Assembly (NCBI GenBank): GCA_002718415.1
Contig: PBEM01000004.1
Coordinates: 100,140-164,139 of the forward strand
DNA from: Chloroflexota bacterium
GTDB lineage: Bacteria > Chloroflexota > Dehalococcoidia > Lucifugimonadales > Lucifugimonadaceae
Direction of reading: 5' to 3'
DNA length: 64,000 nucleotides
Shown piece by piece: positions 19,407 to 28,512 of this stretch. A program made the position numbers and the translations under genes. Within the stretch, counting starts at the first letter, position 1. Each line of letters opens with the position of its first letter. Below the pieces are notes generated by a model. That model worked only from the letters and a program-made list of their open reading frames with translations, did no database searches and was not told where the DNA came from.

Positions 19407-20456
19407 ATGAAAAGTAGAGCTGCTATACACACAAATACCGGACAACCACTAACAGTGGATACGATTGAAATTTCATCCCCAAAAGAAAATTATGTTAATG
19501 TAAAAATGCTATCAAGTGGAATTTGTCATTCACAATTACATCAAATGGAAAATCCTGAATTTCCTACTCCTGCTATGTTAGGTCATGAAGGTACAGGTAT
19601 TGTAACAGAAATTGGTAAAAATGTTTCTCATTTAAAAGAAGGAGACCTAACAATAGTTACGTGGGTCCCTAGAGATCCAATAGTAGGTAGATGGGTACCT
19701 GAACCTGGTAATATGACATGGAATGAAATACCCTTAAAAGGACCGCAAGCTACTTGGTGCGAAGATGTATCTGTCTGGAGCGGGTATGTTGTGAAAATAG
19801 ATGATGATAATCCTAAAGACATTTCTTCAATTGTTGGTTGTGCTATTTTAACCGGTGCCGGAGCTGTTTTAAATACAGCAAAAGTAAGACCTAATGAATC
19901 AGTTGCAGTTTATGGGGTTGGTGGAGTAGGAATTTCTTCTATAAAAATGGCTTCAATTTTAGAAGCATATCCTATCATTGCCGTAGATATTGACGACTCT
20001 AAATTAGAGTTCTCAAAGAAATTCGGTGCTACACACACTGTTAACTCTCTCAAGACAGACCCGATAGAAGCAATACATGAAATTACTTCAGTAGGTGCTG
20101 ATTATGCTTTTGATGCAATAGGTTTAAAAATAACAAATGAACAAATATTACCTTCCGTAAGAGGAGGTGGTCCTGGAGCGGATAATATTGGTGGTATGGC
20201 AGTAATGATAGGAATGCCAGGAAAAGAAATGACTGTAGACCCATCACATTTTATGTTCCATCAAAGACAATACAGAGGATCTCTAGGAGCTACATACCCT
20301 GACAAAGATTTCAATATGTTTTTACGATGGCATAAAGAAGGTAAATTTCCTTTGGAAGAATTAGTTACCAAACGATATAAACTTGATCAAATAAATGAAG
20401 CATGTGATGACCTAAAAAATGGAAAAATTTTAGGTAGAGCCATAATGGAATACTAA
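19407..20456 (+). CDS. Zinc-dependent alcohol dehydrogenase (MDR family)
   Basis: SSGICHSQLH, GHEGTGIVTEIG, VYGVGGVGISSIKMA. Confidence 0.88.
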   Translation: MKSRAAIHTNTGQPLTVDTIEISSPKENYVNVKMLSSGICHSQLHQMENPEFPTPAMLGHEGTGIVTEIGKNVSHLKEGDLTIVTWVPRDPIVGRWVPEPGNMTWNEIPLKGPQATWCEDVSVWSGYVVKIDDDNPKDISSIVGCAILTGAGAVLNTAKVRPNESVAVYGVGGVGISSIKMASILEAYPIIAVDIDDSKLEFSKKFGATHTVNSLKTDPIEAIHEITSVGADYAFDAIGLKITNEQILPSVRGGGPGADNIGGMAVMIGMPGKEMTVDPSHFMFHQRQYRGSLGATYPDKDFNMFLRWHKEGKFPLEELVTKRYKLDQINEACDDLKNGKILGRAIMEY

Positions 20457-20463
20457 ATAAATT

Positions 20464-21426
20464 ATGGAATACAGAATACTTGGTAAAACAGGAGAGAAAG
20501 TTTCTTTATTATCATATGGAACAGGTGGGCCTTCTCAATTTGGACAGAAAACGGGAGGAACAGATAAAAGTAGAAAAAGATTAATCGATATTGCCATAAA
20601 TCATGGTATAAATTTATTTGATACAGCTCCAGCTTATTCTAATAGTGAAGAATTATTAGGTAATGCATTAAAAGGTATCAATAGAGATTCTTATCTCTTA
20701 GCTACTAAAGTATCTACAAGAATTGAAGACTTGAAATCTAGAGGAGATTCAATAGATCAATTAATGAACCCTTCTTTCCCACGTAAGTCTTTGGAGAGGA
20801 GCCTTAAAAAATTAAATCTTGAATATGTAGATATTTTTCAATTTCATGGTTTATTACAAAAAAACTATGAATCAATAACTGATTGTTTTTTAGATTCAAT
20901 AATAAAAGCTCGTGAAGAAGGTTTGATTAGATATATTGGAATAACAGAAAATATGGTGATTGAACCTAGACATACAGCTATGGTAACAGCATTAAATAAA
21001 CACCCTGAAGTTTGGGATACAATGATGCTAAAATATGGAATCATGAATCAATGGGCTGCAAAAAATGTTTTCCCTATAGTTAAAGAAAAAAATATTGGAA
21101 TCCTTAATATGGCTCCCGTTAGAATAACCTTAACTAAAAATTCAAAACTAAATGAAAGATTTAATGATTGGGGAAAAAATCGACCGGATATTGTTGGAAC
21201 TTTAGAAGATTTGAATTCTTTAAATGACAATAACTCAGAAAATAACGATATTATTTCTCAAGGTTATGCCTTTGCTGGTTCACATAAGTGTGTTTCAACA
21301 ATTATCACAGGAACATCAAACGAAAATCATCTATTAGATAATTTAAAATCTATAAATTCAAAAATGGATCGAAATACTATAAAAAAAATAGTCGAATTAT
21401 TTGGTAATTCAGATTCACCGGATTAA
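20464..21426 (+). CDS. Aldo/keto reductase
   Basis: INLFDTAPAYSNSEELLG, YLLATKV, EYVDIFQFHG. Confidence 0.9.
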   Translation: MEYRILGKTGEKVSLLSYGTGGPSQFGQKTGGTDKSRKRLIDIAINHGINLFDTAPAYSNSEELLGNALKGINRDSYLLATKVSTRIEDLKSRGDSIDQLMNPSFPRKSLERSLKKLNLEYVDIFQFHGLLQKNYESITDCFLDSIIKAREEGLIRYIGITENMVIEPRHTAMVTALNKHPEVWDTMMLKYGIMNQWAAKNVFPIVKEKNIGILNMAPVRITLTKNSKLNERFNDWGKNRPDIVGTLEDLNSLNDNNSENNDIISQGYAFAGSHKCVSTIITGTSNENHLLDNLKSINSKMDRNTIKKIVELFGNSDSPD

Positions 21427-22701
21427 CTATATATTTTGTGATATATCTATATCTTTTTGATAATTATCTATCTTACCTGAAATAACATCTGAGACTTTTA
21501 TTTTAGATTCAGTTAGTCCAGATTCGACTATTGCATAAGCTAAACCTATAGCACTTTTACCTTCAGGAATACCTACTTCAGGTTTTCCTCCATTTTGTAT
21601 AGAAAGAATCCAATCCATATATTCATATGCCAATATCCTAGCATCGGTTTCATGAAAGTCTAAATCATATGAAGCAATTAATGAATTCCCATCCCATAAC
21701 TTGGTTGTCAATTCGTCTAATTTGAAATTAGGCACTAAATCTAAAATTTTATCCCCTGATATTTCCTCTCCATTAAATAAAACTAATTTAATTGGATTAC
21801 CTGATCTACTTTCAGTCCTATATAAAGTACCATTACTCCCTGTAATTGTAGATATCGATGCTTTTTGCCCATGAGAAGCATCTGTGATACTTAGTTGCCC
21901 TATAGCACCTGATTTAAATTTAACTAATGCAAATCCAGTATCAACAGCATCTTGTATTACTAGATCTCCAGTGTTATAACCAGGTTCACGTCTATGTTTG
22001 TACATTTTTGCTAGTTGTGGAGCTACTTCACCCATATCATTTAGGGTCCTTTCAGGTTCTAAAATCCTAGTCTCCGCATAAACTGTATCAGCATCTCCCA
22101 TAAGATAAAGTAACATATCTGCATTATGAACCCCTGCGTCTAATACAATACCTCCTGCTTGATCTTTTTTTGCTCTCCATACAGTACTATGCATAACTGA
22201 TCTATGACTACTAACAATATTTAAATCTAAAGCAAAATATGGTATACCTAAAATTCCTTCATCTAATAATGCTTTAGATAATCTATTAATCGGATCTCTT
22301 CTATAATTTTCTGCTACTGCTATTTCCCTTTGGTTTTTATTCGCAGAATCCTCCATTAACCTGCATGCTTTCATCGTTATACCCATCGGTTTCTCAGTTA
22401 TAACGTGTAATCCATTTTCCATAGCGTATATAGCAATCTTATGATGCATAGGAGTACTTGTTACAACTATTACACCATCTAAATCATTGGATTCAATTAA
22501 TTTTTTGTAATCTGTATATATTTTAGGTTTCTTTAGACCAGATTCTTGAATTACTCTAACTGCTTGATTTGCTACATCTTCATGTAAATCACATACCGAA
22601 ATTAAATCAACATTATCAAAATGTTGACGTAATTTTACATATCCCGAAATATGTCTTCTTCCCATTCCACCACAACCAATTAAACCCATTTTAAAAGTCA
22701 A
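21427..22701 (-). CDS. Gfo/Idh/MocA-family oxidoreductase
   Basis: GLIGCGGMGRRHISGY; VITEKPMGITMKACRLME; DAGVHNADMLLYLMGD. Confidence 0.92.
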   Translation of the reverse strand: MTFKMGLIGCGGMGRRHISGYVKLRQHFDNVDLISVCDLHEDVANQAVRVIQESGLKKPKIYTDYKKLIESNDLDGVIVVTSTPMHHKIAIYAMENGLHVITEKPMGITMKACRLMEDSANKNQREIAVAENYRRDPINRLSKALLDEGILGIPYFALDLNIVSSHRSVMHSTVWRAKKDQAGGIVLDAGVHNADMLLYLMGDADTVYAETRILEPERTLNDMGEVAPQLAKMYKHRREPGYNTGDLVIQDAVDTGFALVKFKSGAIGQLSITDASHGQKASISTITGSNGTLYRTESRSGNPIKLVLFNGEEISGDKILDLVPNFKLDELTTKLWDGNSLIASYDLDFHETDARILAYEYMDWILSIQNGGKPEVGIPEGKSAIGLAYAIVESGLTESKIKVSDVISGKIDNYQKDIDISQNI

Positions 22702-22722
22702 TTTAATTCCCTTTCTAATAAT

Positions 22723-23754
22723 CTAATAAGGTAACATCTTTATAAGTTTATCAATGTGTTTTGGATCTGGATCAAATCCTATACCTAAATCATTTACTAT
22801 ATCTATTATTTCATCATTAAAAGGTGTTGGAATATTTACTTCTCTACCTTTTTCAGAAACATAACCATTGAGAAATTCAATTTCTGTCCTTCTTTTTTTT
22901 AATACATCCTGACCAAAGGACGGTCTACCTGCAGAACCTGATCTTCTAGCTGTTTCACTCAAAGAATTCTCAACAATTTCAATATTTTTTCCTTCTGAAG
23001 CGTCAATAATCTGTTCTGGGGAAAGTGAAAGAACTGAATGTAACTTAAAACCCATTGCTAAAGCTACTCTAGCAGCCTCAGCACCTAATTGTATTCCAAT
23101 TCTTCTAACTTCAGGTATTGTTCTAACCTCTGATGTAGAATATCCAGTTAAACCAGCCAAAGCATTAGCCATACAATTGACCATTAGTTTTGACCATCTT
23201 TCTCCCCATAAATCAGATGAGATTTCTGTCTCAGCAACATTACTAAGGATATTTTTTAAATCTTTAAGTCGATCAGAAATCGAACCATCTTGTTCAGCCA
23301 CCTTAAATCCGAGATGATAATTATCTGTTCTAATAACTTTTCCAGGCTCATAACAAGCTGCACCAATAGTAATTACACTACCTAAAGATTTGTCTTTTCC
23401 AACAATGGAAGCCATTCTATGGTCATTTATACCATTTTGAAAGTCAACAAAATATCCAGTTTTAGGATTAGTATATATTTTCATTAATTGGGTGGCCCAT
23501 TCAGTATCATAACTTTTAACAGCTATAAATGAAGCATCAAAAAAAATTGAGATATTTTGCAATTCAGATATAGACAAAGATTTAGGATATGTATTGTATG
23601 TTTTTTCTTGCGTTTCAACCTTAAGACCATTATTTTTAATAGCTACTACGTGCTCATGCCATTGATCAATTAAAGTAACATCATATCCACTATTTGACAA
23701 CAAACCTCCAACAACTCCTCCGATTCCTCCAGCACCGATTATTCCTATTCTCAT
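22723..23754 (-). CDS. Ketopantoate reductase (PanE/ApbA)-family oxidoreductase
   Basis: MRIGIIGAGGIGGVVGGLLSNSGYDVTLIDQW; WGERWSKLMVNCMANALAGLTG. Confidence 0.85.
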   Translation of the reverse strand: MRIGIIGAGGIGGVVGGLLSNSGYDVTLIDQWHEHVVAIKNNGLKVETQEKTYNTYPKSLSISELQNISIFFDASFIAVKSYDTEWATQLMKIYTNPKTGYFVDFQNGINDHRMASIVGKDKSLGSVITIGAACYEPGKVIRTDNYHLGFKVAEQDGSISDRLKDLKNILSNVAETEISSDLWGERWSKLMVNCMANALAGLTGYSTSEVRTIPEVRRIGIQLGAEAARVALAMGFKLHSVLSLSPEQIIDASEGKNIEIVENSLSETARRSGSAGRPSFGQDVLKKRRTEIEFLNGYVSEKGREVNIPTPFNDEIIDIVNDLGIGFDPDPKHIDKLIKMLPY

Positions 23755-23778
23755 AAATACCTCCAGAAAATTCTTATT

Positions 23779-24915
23779 TTATAATAATCTTTCAATGGTA
23801 AAAGAATTTATACTAAATTTACTTTTACCATTATTTATTAGATTAAACGCTATTTCTCCAATTACAGGAGAAAATTTAAATCCATGACCAGAACAAGGAC
23901 TCAATATTAATACATTCTTATATTCTGGATGGAAATCTATTATAAATTCTCGATCTGGAGTATTTGTATACATACAAACTGCAGATCTAACGGAATCAAC
24001 ATCTAAATCAGGGATATAAGATTTCATTATAGTTCGTAATTTTTTTTCTTCATTTAAATTAATCTTATTTCTATCCAATTTATCGGGATCTACTTCATAT
24101 CCATCATGATGGATGGCAGCCTTAATTCCATCTCCAAAATTTGGTTGAATATAAATCATCTTACCATCTTCATACTCCCATGAATGATTTGGTGAATTTT
24201 GTGGTAAAAATTTTTCCGCATTATTAATCGGATCAAACCAAAACAAAATCTGTCTTTCAATAAATAAAGGTAAATTAATATCTTTTAATAAATTAGGTAA
24301 CCAAGCACCGGAACAAATTATTAACTTATCTCCATAATAGGTATCTCCTGTTTCTGTTTTTAAGGTTACATAATTATCATCTGAAATCCATTTTGAGATT
24401 TTTGTATTGAAATGTAATTCAGCTCCATATTCTTTGGAAAAATTTAAATTTGTATTTATTACATTCTCTGGAAAAACAGCACCACCCATCAAATCTAAAA
24501 CACCCTCCATTTCTTCTTCAGGATTAAAAATTTCCCATCTAGATTTAATATCGTTACTAGTTAGTATTTCGATTTCACAATTATGAACTTCTGAACTATG
24601 TTTAATACCTTCTAAAGAATTAGCTCCTTTTTTGGCAATCATTAATCCACCAATTATTTGAATTATTTCTAAATTAGTTTGATTTTGAAGTTCAAAAAAT
24701 AATTCATATGATCTATTTAATAATGGTACAAAATGAGAACCTTCAGAATATGATTTTCTTATGATTCTTGCCTTCCCATGAGATGAACCCATTGTATGGG
24801 GTGGATTATACATATCAAAACCAATTACACTCATTCCATTTTTAGCAAGATTATATACAGTTGAACTTCCATGAGCTCCTAAACCTATTACTAATACATC
24901 AGCTTTTTTGATAAT
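23779..24915 (-). CDS. FAD-dependent amino-acid/sarcosine oxidase-like oxidoreductase (DAO family); N-terminus extended beyond the ORF-track start, probable non-canonical start
   Basis: In-frame upstream IIKKADVLVIGLGAHGSSTVYNLAKNG supplies the Rossmann GxGxxG missing from the 24834 ORF; SD-like AAAGGA 5 nt before ATT at 24915. Confidence 0.75.
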   Translation of the reverse strand: MIKKADVLVIGLGAHGSSTVYNLAKNGMSVIGFDMYNPPHTMGSSHGKARIIRKSYSEGSHFVPLLNRSYELFFELQNQTNLEIIQIIGGLMIAKKGANSLEGIKHSSEVHNCEIEILTSNDIKSRWEIFNPEEEMEGVLDLMGGAVFPENVINTNLNFSKEYGAELHFNTKISKWISDDNYVTLKTETGDTYYGDKLIICSGAWLPNLLKDINLPLFIERQILFWFDPINNAEKFLPQNSPNHSWEYEDGKMIYIQPNFGDGIKAAIHHDGYEVDPDKLDRNKINLNEEKKLRTIMKSYIPDLDVDSVRSAVCMYTNTPDREFIIDFHPEYKNVLILSPCSGHGFKFSPVIGEIAFNLINNGKSKFSINSFTIERLL

Positions 24916-24993
24916 AAATATCCTTTACTAAATATTCTCTTGCCCAATAGTAAAATAATTTAATAGAATTTAGTATATATATTAATATTAAAA

Positions 24994-25197
24994 TTAAAAA
25001 GAAAATTTAGATGTAAATCTTGCCTTAGATATCTTTAATTCATTATCAATAGCTTCAAACATTTTTTCAACATCACCGTCATCATAATTAAATGAATTTC
25101 TATTAGAACATTGCGTCAATATTCTTATCTTTTCAATTACTGCATTTGTTCTTTTTTCTGCTTGGTTTCTAAAAGCTATTTTCATTTCTTGTTCCAT
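24994..25197 (-). CDS. Small conserved-looking protein (67 aa) with upstream SOS-box-like site
   Basis: MEQEMKIAFRNQAEKRTNAVIEKIRILTQCSNRNSFNYDDGDVEKMFEAIDNELKISKARFTSKFSF; resembles widespread short proteins with RTN-x-[IL]-R-L...SNRxNYxY motif (recalled, not searched). Confidence 0.65.
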   Translation of the reverse strand: MEQEMKIAFRNQAEKRTNAVIEKIRILTQCSNRNSFNYDDGDVEKMFEAIDNELKISKARFTSKFSF

Positions 25198-25247
25198 AAT
25201 TTAACTCCCTAAATTTAATAAGTTAGTAATTAGTAATCATAACCATA

Positions 25248-25259
25248 GAACATATGTTC
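25248..25259. promoter_or_regulatory. LexA/SOS-box-like palindrome GAACATATGTTC (within AGAACATATGTTCT)
   Basis: Direct reading; 50 bp upstream of the 67-aa ORF start at 25197. Confidence 0.72.
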
Positions 25260-25452
25260 TTTATATCTAATTTTTAATGTCGCAGTTTTTCGATGAAAAA
25301 AATTTCTTTAGACGATATAAAAGTAATATTTATATTTTTTTTGGTAATTTATAAAATTTTTTTAACAATTTATTCTTTATAAGATAAAATAATCCTTATA
25401 AAGAAATTACGAAGTTTTAATGCGAAATTAAATATTTACTTTTAAAAACATT

Positions 25453-26214
25453 ATGCGAGTTTTAGTAACAGGTTCTTCAGGACTAATTGGATCAAATATA
25501 ATCAAACTATTGAAAGATAAATTTGATTTCATAGGATTAGATATTACCAAAAATAATCAATCTCCTGATATTCCAACTATATTTTCTGATGCTTTAAATA
25601 TTAATGACATAGCAGATAGTATTAAGAATGTTGATGCAATAATACATCTAGCTGCAAATGCATCTGTTCATACATCATGGGAAAAAGCATTATCTAATAA
25701 TATTTCTTTAACTCATAACATATTTGAAACAGCAAAAAATATTGGAATAAAAAAAATTATTTTCGCTAGTTCAAATCACGCAGTAGGAAATTTTGAAATG
25801 GATATCCCATATTCTAATATAGTAAAAGGTAATTATAAAAATTTATCTCCAGGAAAATACAAATTAATAGATCATAAAGTTCCTATAAGACCAGATAGCC
25901 AATATGGCATTAGTAAAGTATTCGGAGAAGCGACAGGTCGATATTACCATGAATATTATAATATGGATGTATCATGCCTAAGAATAGGAACATTTAACGC
26001 TGAGAACAAACCGAATAATATTAGATCTTTGTCCACCTGGGTTAGTTATAGAGACCTTAGTCATATGATAGAAATGTGCTTAATAAATCAAAAAGGGTAT
26101 GAAATTTTTTATGGTGTTTCCGATAATTTATGGAAGATTTGGGATATAGAACATGCGAAATCTACCATTGGATATAAACCTTTAGACAATGCTGAAATCT
26201 ATAGAACCAAATGA
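25453..26214 (+). CDS. NAD-dependent epimerase/dehydratase family protein, uronate dehydrogenase-like
   Basis: MRVLVTGSSGLIGSNI; SSNHAVG; YGISKVFGEATGRYYHEYYNMDVSCLRIGTF; RSLSTWVSYRDL. Confidence 0.82.
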   Translation: MRVLVTGSSGLIGSNIIKLLKDKFDFIGLDITKNNQSPDIPTIFSDALNINDIADSIKNVDAIIHLAANASVHTSWEKALSNNISLTHNIFETAKNIGIKKIIFASSNHAVGNFEMDIPYSNIVKGNYKNLSPGKYKLIDHKVPIRPDSQYGISKVFGEATGRYYHEYYNMDVSCLRIGTFNAENKPNNIRSLSTWVSYRDLSHMIEMCLINQKGYEIFYGVSDNLWKIWDIEHAKSTIGYKPLDNAEIYRTK

Positions 26215-27176
26215 ATAAATTTGTAATTTCTGTCGATATAGGCGGAACAAATATTAGAACAGGTCTTGTTGATATAGAAGGATCAGGTTCTAATATATCT
26301 TCAATATCCACTTTACCGGAAAAAGGAATTGAAAATGCTGCGGAAAGATTATCAGAATTAATTCAAGAAACTATTAATAATATGATACCTAAATCAGAAG
26401 AAATTACAAATTATATTACTGGTATTGGAATTTCTTCTGCAGGTCCAATTAATCCTTTGGATGGAAAATATAATTTTCCTCCAAACTTACCGACTTGGCA
26501 CAATAAATCCCTTATACCAATTATTAAGAAAAATTTTCATCCTTTACCAGTAATGATTGGACACGATGCCACTCTAGCTGCACTTGCCGAAACAAGTTTA
26601 GGAGAAAACAAAAATATAAAAAACCTAATATATATAACCATATCTACAGGAGTAGGTGGAGGAATAATAGCTGATGGAAAAATGATCACAGGCACCACCG
26701 GTCAAGCTGGTGAAATGGGTCATATTTTAGTCAGATCAGATGGTATTAAATGTAATGTTGGATGTAAAGGTTGTTTTGAAGGTAATGCTTCGGGGCCTGC
26801 GATAACAAAATTAGCTGAAAAAAAATATAAAAATCTTTCTGATAAAAATTCAGTAGGTTTCAGTAATTTCTCTCCTGAAAATATCATACTCAATGCCAAA
26901 CAAGGAAATGCTTTCGCCGAAGAAATAGTTAATGATGTTATAGAAAATATTTCACAAGGTTTGTCTTCAATATTAAATATTTTTGAACCAGAAATTTTAG
27001 TAATTGGTGGAAGTGTAGCATGGGGATTAGAACATAGATTTAATGAAATTATCAAAACTGTATCTCATACCGCTCTTCCAAGATATAGAAAAAATGTACC
27101 TATAAAATATACCACCCTTGGAGAAGAAGTATCTATTCTTGGAGCTGCACAGTTAATTTTTAAAAATACCAAATAA
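26211..27176 (+). CDS. ROK-family sugar kinase (glucokinase-like)
   Basis: VDIGGTNIRTGLVD; GHDATLAALAE; GQAGEMGHILVRSDGIKCNVGCKGCFEGNASG. Confidence 0.93.
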   Translation: MNKFVISVDIGGTNIRTGLVDIEGSGSNISSISTLPEKGIENAAERLSELIQETINNMIPKSEEITNYITGIGISSAGPINPLDGKYNFPPNLPTWHNKSLIPIIKKNFHPLPVMIGHDATLAALAETSLGENKNIKNLIYITISTGVGGGIIADGKMITGTTGQAGEMGHILVRSDGIKCNVGCKGCFEGNASGPAITKLAEKKYKNLSDKNSVGFSNFSPENIILNAKQGNAFAEEIVNDVIENISQGLSSILNIFEPEILVIGGSVAWGLEHRFNEIIKTVSHTALPRYRKNVPIKYTTLGEEVSILGAAQLIFKNTK

Positions 27177-27180
27177 ATAT

Positions 27181-28512
27181 TTAGTTAGAAGATGCTATTT
27201 TCACTCCTGTACATTTTATGGCTGGAATTTTTGCAGAACCATAAACATTTTCAACATCTTTAGATATAGATTCAATTCTCGATAAACACTCATAAACATT
27301 TCCAGAAATCATTGTATCTTTTACTCTACCAACGATTTCTCCATTAATAATCCTGTAGCCAAGAGATAAGTTAGCCTTAAATTCTCCACCTAATTCATTC
27401 CCTTGTCCTGCTCCAAGTAAACTATCTACAATTATTCCATCTTTTACATTCGAAATTAAATCTGAGAAATTTTCATCCCCATTATCAATTTCTATATTGG
27501 AAACAGTTGGATATAAATTTGTAGATATAGATCTTCCTCCTGACCCAGTAGAATTTAAGCTCAATTGAGAAGCAGTTTGTAAATCATAATAAGGCTCTCC
27601 TAAAATACCATTCTGAACAAAATCAATTATTCTTGTTGAAGTTCCTTCATCATCAAAAGGCTTACTTCCTGTTAATTCATTTGAATGTGGATTATCTCTA
27701 ATAGAAAGTTTCTTATCTAAATATTGTTTACCTAATAAATTAATAATTGGAGAGGTTTTATTTAGAAAATTTTTACCATTAAAACCTTCTAACAAAGGAC
27801 CTAAAAAAGTGCTTAAAAAACCTTCTGGAGTGAAAATAACCGGTAATTCACCATTAGAATTTACAGATCTTGATGTGTTTTTAGCCCACTCTAAATTTCT
27901 TTTTATTTTAAAAAATGACTTATCTAATTCGGCTTCAGATAACATTGTATGAGATGAACATCCATTCCAGATATTTAGCATATCATCACCACGAATTAAA
28001 TTAGCATTAGCATAAAAATAAGATTCAGAATAATCATAATTATTATCAAAACCCGAAGAATTAATTATCCTAGTATTTCCAATCACCCAACCGATTTTAG
28101 AGTCCACTAATATATTAGAAGAAATACTTAATAGTTTATCTATAAAAGATTTTATATTCTCTATAATTTTATCTTCACTAACTGAAGATAAAGATTCATC
28201 AAAAATAGGAATATTACTGTATATTGAACCAGAAGGAAAAACCATTTCGGTTTTTGATCCGTAATTAGATAAATTTTTCACATTCTCAATAAGTTGATCA
28301 AATTTTAAAGGGTTAGTAGTGGAAGATAATCCTATTCGATTGTTTTTTATCCCCCTCATAGCAAATCCTGAAGTTTGTTTTTTTGTAATTTCTTTTAATT
28401 TATTTGACTCAAAAGAAATAGGATGATTTTCACTTGTAATCGAATATATTTCATATTGATCAAATATCCTTTTTGATTTATCAATTACTTCATTTATCAT
28501 GATATTAGACAA
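27181..28512 (-). CDS. PmbA/TldE-family metallopeptidase-like protein
   Basis: PmbA-like C-terminal half (LLGAGQGNELGGEFKANLSLGYRI); paired with adjacent TldD. Confidence 0.85.
   Translation of the reverse strand: MSNIMINEVIDKSKRIFDQYEIYSITSENHPISFESNKLKEITKKQTSGFAMRGIKNNRIGLSSTTNPLKFDQLIENVKNLSNYGSKTEMVFPSGSIYSNIPIFDESLSSVSEDKIIENIKSFIDKLLSISSNILVDSKIGWVIGNTRIINSSGFDNNYDYSESYFYANANLIRGDDMLNIWNGCSSHTMLSEAELDKSFFKIKRNLEWAKNTSRSVNSNGELPVIFTPEGFLSTFLGPLLEGFNGKNFLNKTSPIINLLGKQYLDKKLSIRDNPHSNELTGSKPFDDEGTSTRIIDFVQNGILGEPYYDLQTASQLSLNSTGSGGRSISTNLYPTVSNIEIDNGDENFSDLISNVKDGIIVDSLLGAGQGNELGGEFKANLSLGYRIINGEIVGRVKDTMISGNVYECLSRIESISKDVENVYGSAKIPAIKCTGVKIASSN

Noticed and set aside
27030-27046. AGAACATAGATTTA in the ROK kinase gene, SOS-like half-site
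   Set aside because: Only one half matches and it is within coding sequence
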